Assembly (NCBI GenBank): GCA_965372385.1
Contig: CBDVCD010000254.1
Location: forward strand, 1 to 5,252
Length of the DNA: 5,252 bases
Direction of reading: 5' to 3'
DNA from: JASJBU01 sp965372385
GTDB lineage: Bacteria > Pseudomonadota > Gammaproteobacteria > Chromatiales > Chromatiaceae
The notes under the pieces were generated by a model. It was not told where the DNA came from. It saw only the letters and a list, made by a program, of their open reading frames with translations, and made no database searches. The translations under genes were made by a program, and so were the position numbers. Numbering within the stretch: position 1 is the first letter of the stretch; every line of letters begins with the position of its first letter. Shown one piece after another: positions 1-5,252 of this stretch.

Positions 1-101
1 ATAGCACAATGCTGAGTTCGAATTTCTTACCACAACAGGCCAAATAGGCCGGATACTATTCTAAGCTACTCAGCCGAAAGATATAAGAGAATATGTCCTA
101 G

Positions 102-161
102 ATGAAGAAAGTGTAATATAGGTAAGCTAGAATTTCACGATCTCAGGTTATCTTTCTTCAT
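102..161. repeat. 10-bp perfect inverted repeat with 40-nt spacer
   Basis: ATGAAGAAAG at 102-111 is the exact reverse complement of CTTTCTTCAT at 152-161. The arms are visible directly. Their role is unknown: they could be a remnant of a small mobile element, a protein-binding pair, or chance in an AT-rich stretch. Confidence 0.4.
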
Positions 162-172
162 GCGTAAATCCG

Positions 173-192
173 AGCCACGGTTCTTCGTGGTT
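173..192. repeat. Short hairpin, possible weak 3' end of the operon transcript
   Basis: AGCCACG and CGTGGTT pair as 7 bp (one G-T pair as read on the plus strand) around a 6-nt loop. It lies 67 nt past the stop of permease 2. No run of U follows on the minus strand, so a Rho-independent terminator is not supported; it could at most protect a 3' end. Confidence 0.25.
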
Positions 193-258
193 GAAAGAGG
201 TATGGGTAATTCACTGGGGTTGGTAAATCAGTAATTATTTGTTCCGCGGCCCTTACCA

Positions 259-1458
259 CTATTCCGTCCTCAATGCCTCCACAGGGTCCAGTCGGGCCGC
301 GCGCCGAGCGGGCAGGACCCCGGCCAGCAGGCCAATCAACACAGCAACCGTCTCAGCCAAAATCACATAGAGCATCGAGGTATGCACCGGCAGTGCCGGC
401 AGGACCAGGTGCAGTAGCTGCGCGATGCCGATCCCCAGTACCAGGCCGCCCAGGCCACCGGCTGCGGCGAGTACGATTGCCTCCCCTAAAAAGAGACCAA
501 GTACCTGGGACTGGCGGGCGCCCAGGGCGCGCAACAGGCCGATTTCGTTGATCCGCTCATTCACTGCGATGGTCATGATGGTGACGATACCGATTGCACC
601 GACCAGCAACGAGATGCCACCGATGGCACCCACCGCGAAGGTCAACACATCCAGCACCCCTCCCAGCACATCCAGCATCTGCTGCTGGGTGGTGATGGTG
701 ACATCCTCCTTACCGTGGCGTGCCACCAGGATTTCCTTGATGCCTTCCACAACCTTCTCCACCGCCATGCCCTCGTCATAGATCAGGTCGATCTCGAACA
801 GGGATTCGGTATTGAACAGGCTCATACCCCGGGTGGTGGGAATATAGACCGTGTCGTCGAGATCAAAACCGAGAAAGGTACCTTTTGATTCCATGACCCC
901 GATGATGCGGTAGCGACTGCCGCCAATCGTTATGCGTTGACCCAATGGATTTCGATCACCGAACAACTCCTGGCGCACCTTACTGCCCAGAACCGCGAAG
1001 GCCCTGGGAGCCGTGGGATCGTCATCCGGCAGAAATCGGCCCAGTTTCACCGCCATGCTGAAGGCCTCGGGCATTTCATGGCCCACCCCATACACCGTGG
1101 TGCGGCGGCGGCGGTTACCCGCCTCCACCTCAGCATTGCCCAGCACCACCGGCACCACCGCCCGGGTGTAGGAGAGTCGCTTCAGGGCCTCGGCATCCGC
1201 GATAGAGAGGGGGCGCTCGGTACCGAATATCCCCATGCTCGTGCCCGCCGTGGTCGCCTTGCCCGGATTGATGCCGACCAAATTAGTCCCGAACTGGCTG
1301 AATTCGCTGAGCATGAACTGCTGTAGTCCCTCACCAATGGAGGTCAGCAGCACCACTGCCGCGATGCCCACCGCAATGCCCAGGGTGGTCAGAAAGCTGC
1401 GCAGGCGATGGGCAATTAATGAACTGCCCGTCAGCTTGAGAAAATCAACAGCAAGCAT
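259..1458 (-). CDS. ABC transporter permease 2, MacB/FtsX type
   Basis: This 399-residue inner-membrane permease is the paralogue of the upstream permease. It has a first helix (about 20-40, in SFLTTLGIAVGIAAVVLLTS), a periplasmic MacB-type domain (about 43-268) and an FtsX domain with three helices (about 272-298, 318-346 and 360-383). NERINEIGLLRALGARQSQV is the cytoplasmic coupling loop, and the end is LPARRAARLDPVEALRTE. I chose the ATG at 1458 because GGAG lies 6 nt upstream; a GTG at 1470 would add four residues (MELK) and cannot be excluded. An in-frame TGA just upstream rules out longer forms. It is separated from permease 1 by 120 nt with a GC-rich repeat, so it has its own ribosome binding site and its output could differ from the coupled genes. 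Its role is inferred to be the second half of a heterodimeric channel-gating permease. Confidence 0.93.
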   Translation of the reverse strand: MLAVDFLKLTGSSLIAHRLRSFLTTLGIAVGIAAVVLLTSIGEGLQQFMLSEFSQFGTNLVGINPGKATTAGTSMGIFGTERPLSIADAEALKRLSYTRAVVPVVLGNAEVEAGNRRRRTTVYGVGHEMPEAFSMAVKLGRFLPDDDPTAPRAFAVLGSKVRQELFGDRNPLGQRITIGGSRYRIIGVMESKGTFLGFDLDDTVYIPTTRGMSLFNTESLFEIDLIYDEGMAVEKVVEGIKEILVARHGKEDVTITTQQQMLDVLGGVLDVLTFAVGAIGGISLLVGAIGIVTIMTIAVNERINEIGLLRALGARQSQVLGLFLGEAIVLAAAGGLGGLVLGIGIAQLLHLVLPALPVHTSMLYVILAETVAVLIGLLAGVLPARRAARLDPVEALRTE

Positions 1459-1464
1459 CTTCAG

Positions 1465-1471
1465 CTCCACC
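1465..1471 (-). promoter_or_regulatory. Ribosome binding site deciding the start of permease 2
   Basis: GGTGGAG with GGAG 6 nt before the ATG at 1458. The competing GTG at 1470 overlaps this site and has AAAGG about 6 nt upstream, which is weaker but usable. Confidence 0.55.
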
Positions 1472-1501
1472 CATCACCTTTCCATGGAACAAGCCCAAGA
1501 T

Positions 1502-1550
1502 TTCGCCCCCTTCCCCCCACCCCAATCCTCCCCCGCGAGGGAGGGAGTGA
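1502..1550 (-). repeat. REP-like GC-rich palindromic repeat between the two permease genes
   Basis: On the minus strand a stem CCTCCC/GGGAGG (plus coordinates 1527-1532 and 1539-1544, 6-nt loop) is followed by runs of G to 1506. The spacer's composition differs sharply from the genes around it. If translated in one minus frame it yields LPRGGGLGWGEGG, a peptide style that appears in spurious ORFs made from dispersed intergenic repeats in many proteobacteria (from general knowledge, not searched). Being a member of a genome-wide family is inferred. It sits inside the transcribed operon, between the stop of permease 1 and the start of permease 2. Confidence 0.6.
1506..1534 (-). other. Putative G-quadruplex motif on the mRNA strand
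   Basis: The minus strand has four runs of 5, 4, 6 and 5 G with loops of 6, 1 and 2 nt, which meets the usual four-tract quadruplex rule with long tracts. It overlaps the 5' arm-side G-run of the repeat hairpin, so hairpin and quadruplex would exclude each other in part. It ends 47 nt before the start codon of permease 2. A regulatory effect is inference. Confidence 0.5.
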
Positions 1551-1578
1551 AAATACGTAGTGGAAGGGTCCAATCGAG

Positions 1579-2793
1579 TTACCTCCCCGACAGGGCCAGC
1601 ACCGGGTCCAATCGGGCTGCACGGCGGGCCGGCAGCAGACTGAACAGCAGGCCGGTGATCAGGGCCACCCCGAATACAGTGCCGACTACCCAAGCCGGCG
1701 CATAGGCGGGCAGGATCGGGAAGACCTGACGGATAATCCAACAACCCAGCTCCCCCAGCCCCAGCCCGCACAGACCACCCAGGGCCGAAAGCAGCAAAGC
1801 CTCGGAGAGAATCAGCAGCAGGATCTGTCCCCGCGAGGCCCCCAGGGCCTTGAGCAGACCGATCTCCGCGGTGCGCTCAGAGACCGCCACCAGCATCACA
1901 TTCATGATCAGAATACCCGCCACCGCCAGGCTGATGGCGGCGATACCGCCCACCGCGAAGGTCAGCGCGCCAAGGATCTTATCGAAAGTGGCCAGCACTG
2001 CGTCCTGGGTGACCACAGTGACATCCCTCTCGCCCTGGTGACGTTTCTGCAGCACCTCGATGATCAGCTGCTTGGCTGGCTCTATGTCCTCCCGATTGTT
2101 GGCTTCGACCAGAATCCGAAACAGGGAGGAAGTATTGAACATCTGCTGGGTGGAGGCTACCGGGATTATCACCGTCTCCTGCACATCCACCCCAATGGAA
2201 CGACCCTCAGAGCCCACCACCCCGATGACCCGGAAACGCCGGTCCCCCAATCGGATCCATTCACCCAGCGCCCGCTCAGCGCCAAACAGTTCATCACGGA
2301 TAATTTTGCCGATCACCGCCACCGGCGCGGCGCGGTCAAGGTCCATCTCAGGCAGGAACTGGCCCTGTCCCATCTCCCAGTGTCGAACGGCCAGCAGGTC
2401 ATGATTGGCGCCGATGACCACCACCTCGCGCGAGCGGCTGCCCCGGCTGGCCTCCACCTGGCCCACATTGAGGGGCGCGATGCGCTTCACCCTGGAACTC
2501 CTGAGCAGCGCCTTGGCATCATCCAGGGTCAGGTCCCGGGTGGTCTCCCCCATCATCGCGCTGGGATCTATACCCGTGGTCTCAGAACGTCCCGGAAAGA
2601 CGATCAGCAGATTGGTGCCCAGGGAGGAGAACTCATCCATTACGTAGCGTCGAGCGCCCTCCCCCAGGGCGGTGAGGACGACCACTGACCCCACACCGAT
2701 GGCCATCGCCAGCAGCATCAGCAGGGTGCGGGCGGGATAGCCCCGCAACGCCTGCCAGGAGAAAGTGGCGATGTCCGAGCTATGCAGGGCCAT
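1579..2793 (-). CDS. ABC transporter permease 1, MacB/FtsX type
   Basis: This 404-residue inner-membrane permease has the MacB architecture. A first membrane helix (about 22-42) is followed by a large periplasmic domain (about 45-272). The FtsX domain then has three helices (about 275-300, 324-350 and 365-388). Family signatures are visible: TALGEGARRYVMDEFSSLGTNLL after helix 1, SERTAEIGLLKALGAS (305-320, the cytoplasmic coupling loop facing the ATPase) and LPARRAARLDPVLAL near the C-terminus. The ATG lies inside the end of the ATPase gene, 14 nt overlapping, with only a weak GGTAG upstream, so it is probably translated by coupling. It is a paralogue of the next gene: both share the LFG..LG..I..G..R..RVIGV type stretch and FNT.SLF in the periplasmic domain. 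It probably forms the transmembrane part together with that paralogue. Confidence 0.93.
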   Translation of the reverse strand: MALHSSDIATFSWQALRGYPARTLLMLLAMAIGVGSVVVLTALGEGARRYVMDEFSSLGTNLLIVFPGRSETTGIDPSAMMGETTRDLTLDDAKALLRSSRVKRIAPLNVGQVEASRGSRSREVVVIGANHDLLAVRHWEMGQGQFLPEMDLDRAAPVAVIGKIIRDELFGAERALGEWIRLGDRRFRVIGVVGSEGRSIGVDVQETVIIPVASTQQMFNTSSLFRILVEANNREDIEPAKQLIIEVLQKRHQGERDVTVVTQDAVLATFDKILGALTFAVGGIAAISLAVAGILIMNVMLVAVSERTAEIGLLKALGASRGQILLLILSEALLLSALGGLCGLGLGELGCWIIRQVFPILPAYAPAWVVGTVFGVALITGLLFSLLPARRAARLDPVLALSGR

Positions 2794-3454
2794 CGGCTAC
2801 CAATTGTCCGTCCATCATGTGTAACTGACGACGCGCGCGCTGCCCCATCTCCGGATCATGGGTCACCATGATCAGGGTGATGCCGCGCTGGTTCAGCCCC
2901 TCCAGAATCCTCAGCACGTCCTGGCCGGAATGATGATCCAGGTTGCCGGTGGGCTCATCCGCCAACAGCACCTCCGGCTCAGTCACCGTGGCCCGGGCGA
3001 TCGCCACCCGCTGCCGCTGTCCACCGGAGAGCTGATCCGGCTTGTGGTGGCCCCTGTCTAACAGATTCAGCCCCTCCAGCACCTTTTCCACCCGCGGATT
3101 ACGCTCCTCTGCCGGCACCCCGGCCAACACCAGAGGCAAGGCGATGTTCTCCGCCGCAGTGAGCCGGGGCACCAGGTGGAACATCTGGAATACGAAGCCG
3201 ATCTCCCGGTTACGCACCCGGGCCTGCTGCAGATCGTTGAGGCCGGTGACATCCTGCCCGTTCAGGCGATATATCCCTGAAGTGGGCCGGTCGAGCAGCC
3301 CGATCAGGTTCAGCAGGGTGGATTTGCCGGAACCGGAGGGCCCCATGATGGAGACATAGGCGCCGGCTTCGATGCTCAGGGTCACGTCATCCAGGGCGTG
3401 AACGGTCTGATCACCGACCCGAAAATCCCGGTGAATATTGCTCAGCTCGATCAT
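2780..3454 (-). CDS. ABC transporter ATP-binding protein, MacB/LolD type
   Basis: This 224-residue cytoplasmic ATPase powers the export complex. All nucleotide-binding motifs are intact: Walker A GPSGSGKST (38-46), Q-loop FVFQ with Q90, signature LSGGQRQRV (142-150), Walker B VLLADEP (162-168) with catalytic E167, D-loop GNLD (170-173) and switch histidine H199 in VTHD. The GNLD D-loop and overall length match the LolD/MacB/FtsE-like branch that pairs with FtsX-type permeases. The start ATG overlaps the adaptor stop in an ATGA, without a clear Shine-Dalgarno site, so translation is probably coupled. The stop lies inside the next gene, giving a 14-nt overlap. Unlike E. coli MacB, the ATPase is not fused to its permease. 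LolD (lipoprotein release) is the main alternative family, but the adjacent adaptor argues for MacB-like efflux. Confidence 0.95.
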   Translation of the reverse strand: MIELSNIHRDFRVGDQTVHALDDVTLSIEAGAYVSIMGPSGSGKSTLLNLIGLLDRPTSGIYRLNGQDVTGLNDLQQARVRNREIGFVFQMFHLVPRLTAAENIALPLVLAGVPAEERNPRVEKVLEGLNLLDRGHHKPDQLSGGQRQRVAIARATVTEPEVLLADEPTGNLDHHSGQDVLRILEGLNQRGITLIMVTHDPEMGQRARRQLHMMDGQLVADGPA

Positions 3455-4602
3455 TTCGAGTTGTCGGAAACAGCTTCGGCGCCATCCTCCACGCCTTCCC
3501 GATCCACCGAGACCACCACTTGGTCATGCTCCTGCAAGCCATCCGAAACCTCGGTCCAGGCCCAGTTGGTCAGGCCGGTCTCGATGGGACGCTGTTCGAG
3601 AAAGCCGTCCTGATTCAGCCGCAGGACCTTGTTGCCTTCCATGATTGCTTCGGTGGGAAGGCGCAGCACATTCTCCCGCTGCTTGAGGATGATCTCGATA
3701 TCGGCGCTGTAGCCCGGCAGCAGACAGTCACAGTCTTCGGGTACATCGAAATCCACCTCCACATCCACCGTGCGGGCCTGCTTCTCCCGGTCGAGCACAT
3801 AGGGGGCAATGCGCCGCACCCGACCCGTGAATTCACGCTCGGAAAAGGCGTCCAGCGCAATACGTACGGGCATATCGACCTTGATACCCGGGGCGTCCAC
3901 CTCGTCGATGGGGGCCGAGACATAGACGCAGCTGATGTCCATCAAATCCACTGCGGGCGGGGTCGGAATGCCTACCGGTGAGGGGGTAACGAACTCACCC
4001 ACCTCCCCATTCACCTCCGCCACGATGCCGGCAAAGGGCGCCTTAAGTTGGCTCTGATCCAGCACGGCCAGGGCCACATCCAGCTTGGCCTGACCCACTT
4101 GCACCGCTGCCCTGGCCGCGGTGCAGGCGGCCTTCTGCGCACGGGCCTCGCCATCCGCCTTGTCTACCGCTTCTTCCGCGGCCAGCTTCTGCTGCTTGAG
4201 CTGTTTCAGGCGCCGGGCCTCCCGCTCGGCGACCTGGGCCAGCACACAGGCCTGCTCCGCCTTGGCGCTGGCGGATCGGATCTCACTCTCGGCCAGGGTA
4301 ACCCGGGCGATCAGGTCATCATTCCAGAACTCCATCAGCACCTGCCCGGGTTCCACCCGGTCGCCCTCCTTCACCGGCATGCTTGCGATCTGCCCACCCA
4401 TCCGTGGCGAGATACCGGCACGCCGGCAGGCCCGAATGGTCCCCGCCCGGGTGTTGGCCACCGTATCTTCGACCGTGCCGTATTCGACCGGTTTTACTTT
4501 CACGGAGACCGGCTTGCTGCGGCCCAGCCAGTAGTAGAGACCAGCCCCAACTGAGACCAAGATCAGCAGCAGAAAAATGGCCCGGAATAATTTTTTGGCC
4601 AT
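3451..4602 (-). CDS. Periplasmic adaptor (membrane fusion protein), HlyD/MacA family
   Basis: This 383-residue protein should link the inner-membrane ABC transporter to an outer-membrane channel. An N-terminal membrane anchor (about 7-26, no lipobox cysteine) follows MAKK. The first half of the biotinyl/lipoyl-like domain is near 69-89 (GGQIASMPVKEGDRVEPGQ). A long charged, alanine-rich coiled-coil hairpin spans about 98-184. The second lipoyl half is near 186-205 (LKAPFAGIVAEVNGEVGEFV). A beta-barrel domain (about 219-305) and a membrane-proximal domain (about 308-370) follow. Domain order and length fit MacA-type adaptors. I chose the ATG at 4602 because AGGA lies 7 nt upstream; a GTG at 4605 directly before it would add one residue. 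The stop overlaps the ATPase start (ATGA), implying translational coupling and a joint complex. It starts 54 nt after the end of the pore protein's -1 frame, so co-transcription is possible. The substrate cannot be read from the sequence. Confidence 0.92.
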   Translation of the reverse strand: MAKKLFRAIFLLLILVSVGAGLYYWLGRSKPVSVKVKPVEYGTVEDTVANTRAGTIRACRRAGISPRMGGQIASMPVKEGDRVEPGQVLMEFWNDDLIARVTLAESEIRSASAKAEQACVLAQVAEREARRLKQLKQQKLAAEEAVDKADGEARAQKAACTAARAAVQVGQAKLDVALAVLDQSQLKAPFAGIVAEVNGEVGEFVTPSPVGIPTPPAVDLMDISCVYVSAPIDEVDAPGIKVDMPVRIALDAFSEREFTGRVRRIAPYVLDREKQARTVDVEVDFDVPEDCDCLLPGYSADIEIILKQRENVLRLPTEAIMEGNKVLRLNQDGFLEQRPIETGLTNWAWTEVSDGLQEHDQVVVSVDREGVEDGAEAVSDNSK

Positions 4603-4609
4603 CACATAT

Positions 4610-4614
4610 TCCTG
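4610..4614 (-). promoter_or_regulatory. Ribosome binding site deciding the adaptor start
   Basis: CAGGA ends 7 nt before the ATG at 4602 and only 4 nt before the alternative GTG at 4605. The spacing favours the ATG. Confidence 0.6.
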
Positions 4615-4656
4615 TCGTTGCTGGTTTGATCGAAGTGGCTGTCAACGTTCTGGTTA

Positions 4657-4821
4657 TTAAATTCCGGCATGTCTCTCCTTCGCGCTTTTCAATCGCTCCA
4701 TGTGATCGATCAACCCATCGGTTGTCTCCTTGAGCAGCTCCAACTCTTCGACCGACAGATCATCCAACTGTTCGAGGTTGTATTCTATCGTATCGATGAT
4801 CTGTTTTGCCGGTCGTTGCAG
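4657..4821 (-). pseudogene. Out-of-frame C-terminal helix of the pore protein (-1 frame remnant)
   Basis: From the C-run at 4821-4824 the -1 frame is open for 54 codons and ends in a TAA at 4657-4659, with another TAA directly after it. It reads LQRPAKQIIDTIEYN, then EQLDDLSVEELELLKE, then LIDHMERLKSAKERHAGI. This is an acidic, leucine-rich amphipathic helix of the sort that follows the last membrane helix in small channel subunits. Joined to the upstream frame at P112 by a single extra C, it gives a continuous 166-residue protein. The segment has no credible start of its own: the only ATG is 14 codons from the end. It could be reached by ribosomal slippage on CCC in the C-run, but a one-base deletion (natural or a sequencing error) is simpler. 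Coding nature is inferred from composition and helical pattern. Confidence 0.7.
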
Positions 4822-5156
4822 GGGCGCATGAAATAAGCAGTGATGGTGGCGACGATGGTGCCGAAAAACAGCATCGAACCCAGGATGATCCAGACACCAC
4901 CGATGATCTCAGAGAGCCCGTTCACCGGCATGTCCGCTATCCCAGCGGTGGAGAAGGCGGCGACCCCCCAGTACAGGGCCCTGCCATAGCTTGTGATAGT
5001 GCTGCCCTCAGCACCAAGCTCAGCGAAATAGAGCCCCGCGGCAAATATCAGCCAGAGTGCGACCAGCATGATGATCATTTTTACAATAGGAGTATGTGAG
5101 ACCACATCCCTGAAGAAACGCCGGGATCTCACCTTCAGACTCCTTCTCTTTTTCAT
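4785..5156 (-). CDS. Two-TM pore-domain (K+ channel-like) membrane protein, frame-broken C-terminus
   Basis: The 123-residue product has a very basic N-terminus (residues 1-16), a first membrane helix (about 24-46), a re-entrant pore-helix-like segment (about 56-70, with ALYWGVAAFST) and a second membrane helix (about 82-108). This is the topology of the Ion_trans_2 pore module. The K+ filter position, normally TVGYGD, reads TAGIAD (70-75), so the GYG carbonyl ladder is missing. Ion selectivity therefore cannot be assumed, and it may be a non-conducting or differently selective relative. The start ATG has GGAG 8 nt upstream and an in-frame TGA lies further upstream. After M110-R111-P112 the frame runs only 11 more residues (CNDRQNRSSIR) to TAG. 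The -1 frame continues as a plausible cytoplasmic helix, so this is probably a truncated version of a 166-residue protein. It lies upstream of the exporter genes on the same strand. Pore fold fairly sure; function unsure. Confidence 0.75.
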   Translation of the reverse strand: MKKRRSLKVRSRRFFRDVVSHTPIVKMIIMLVALWLIFAAGLYFAELGAEGSTITSYGRALYWGVAAFSTAGIADMPVNGLSEIIGGVWIILGSMLFFGTIVATITAYFMRPCNDRQNRSSIR

Positions 5157-5252
5157 CTCCCTGACTCCGTAATCTCAATCACGCAGACAATCAGCCGTTT
5201 ATCCTAGAATCCTCAGTTGGATGGGGTAGAGTGTGCGTTTGTGGTGGTGCAG
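5157..5252 (-). other. Leader upstream of the pore-protein gene
   Basis: These 96 bases before the first gene hold no open frame that runs into the gene; an in-frame TGA lies a few codons upstream of the start. A weak -10-like TAGGAT reads on the minus strand, but I see no convincing -35 at the right distance. The cluster's promoter may lie here or beyond the window edge. No operator-like palindrome is evident. Confidence 0.35.
5165..5168 (-). promoter_or_regulatory. Ribosome binding site of pore-protein gene
   Basis: GGAG lies 8 nt before the ATG at 5156, which supports this start. A second GGGAG touches the ATG directly and is too close to serve. Confidence 0.55.

Larger units (their letters stand above)
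1..258. other. AT-richer noncoding region downstream of the operon
   Basis: No gene is supported on either strand here, and base composition is clearly more AT-rich than the operon. It holds several short inverted repeats: GCTGAGT/ACTCAGC (11-17, 68-74), ATGAAGAAAG/CTTTCTTCAT (102-111, 152-161), a hairpin at 173-192, and AATTCACTG/CAGTAATT (208-216, 229-236, one bulged base). None has a U-tract that would make a clear terminator for the minus-strand operon. Confidence 0.6.

Noticed and set aside
11..34. GTTCGAAT followed by TTACCA, resembling a tRNA T-loop and 3' end
   Set aside because: The T-stem does not pair, base 61 is not C, and the window begins too close to hold the rest of a tRNA.
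208..240. Bulged hairpin followed by a few T on the plus strand, as a possible terminator
   Set aside because: The stem is AT-rich and weak, the T-run is broken by G, and no plus-strand gene leads into it.
1445..1771. Minus-strand 108-codon frame spanning the intergenic repeat
   Set aside because: It is a shadow of the end of permease 1 read through the repeat; the peptide over the repeat is a known spurious type.
2038..2688. Long plus-strand open frame (216 codons) opposite permease 1, and similar ones elsewhere
   Set aside because: They lie antisense to genes with clear family motifs, have low-complexity His/Arg/Pro-rich products, and are explained by GC-rich codon structure.
4640..4645. 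Perfect TTGACA (-35 box) on the minus strand ahead of the adaptor gene
   Set aside because: No -10-like hexamer lies 15-19 nt downstream, so a promoter is not supported.
5190..5215. TAGAAT-like -10 on the plus strand near the right edge, suggesting a divergent promoter
   Set aside because: The only -35-like hexamer (CAGACA) is a poor match at 15 nt, and no plus-strand gene is visible before the window ends.

Overview
The window carries one minus-strand gene cluster. Codon use, good Shine-Dalgarno sites and GC-rich coding DNA point to a proteobacterium, most likely a gammaproteobacterium of the Chromatiales/sulfur-oxidiser kind. The lineage is an inference from protein style, not from a marker gene.

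Read in the direction of transcription (high to low coordinates), the layout is as follows. A 96-nt leader (5157-5252) precedes a small two-helix pore-domain membrane protein (4785-5156). It resembles a K+ channel pore but has TAGIAD where TVGYGD is expected. Its reading frame breaks at a C-run at 4821-4824. The next 54 codons (4657-4821), in the -1 frame, still read as a clean acidic amphipathic helix, so the gene looks like a 166-residue protein split by a one-base frameshift. An export operon follows: a periplasmic adaptor of the HlyD/MacA type (3451-4602), an ABC ATPase of the MacB/LolD type (2780-3454), and two paralogous FtsX/MacB-type permeases (1579-2793 and 259-1458). Adaptor and ATPase overlap by 4 nt, and ATPase and first permease by 14 nt. 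The two permeases are separated by 120 nt holding a GC-rich REP-like palindrome with a strong G-quadruplex motif on the mRNA strand. The last 258 bases (1-258) are AT-richer and noncoding as far as I can see, with short inverted repeats.

The adaptor, ATPase and permeases make a complete inner-membrane and periplasmic part of a MacAB-like tripartite exporter. ATPase and permease are separate chains instead of the fused MacB, and the two different permeases suggest a heterodimer. No outer-membrane TolC-type partner, regulator or recognisable substrate gene lies in the window, so the substrate cannot be named. The most unusual items are the pore protein with a non-canonical filter and its frameshift, and the G-rich repeat inside the operon. 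I found no CRISPR, tRNA, rRNA or insertion sequence.
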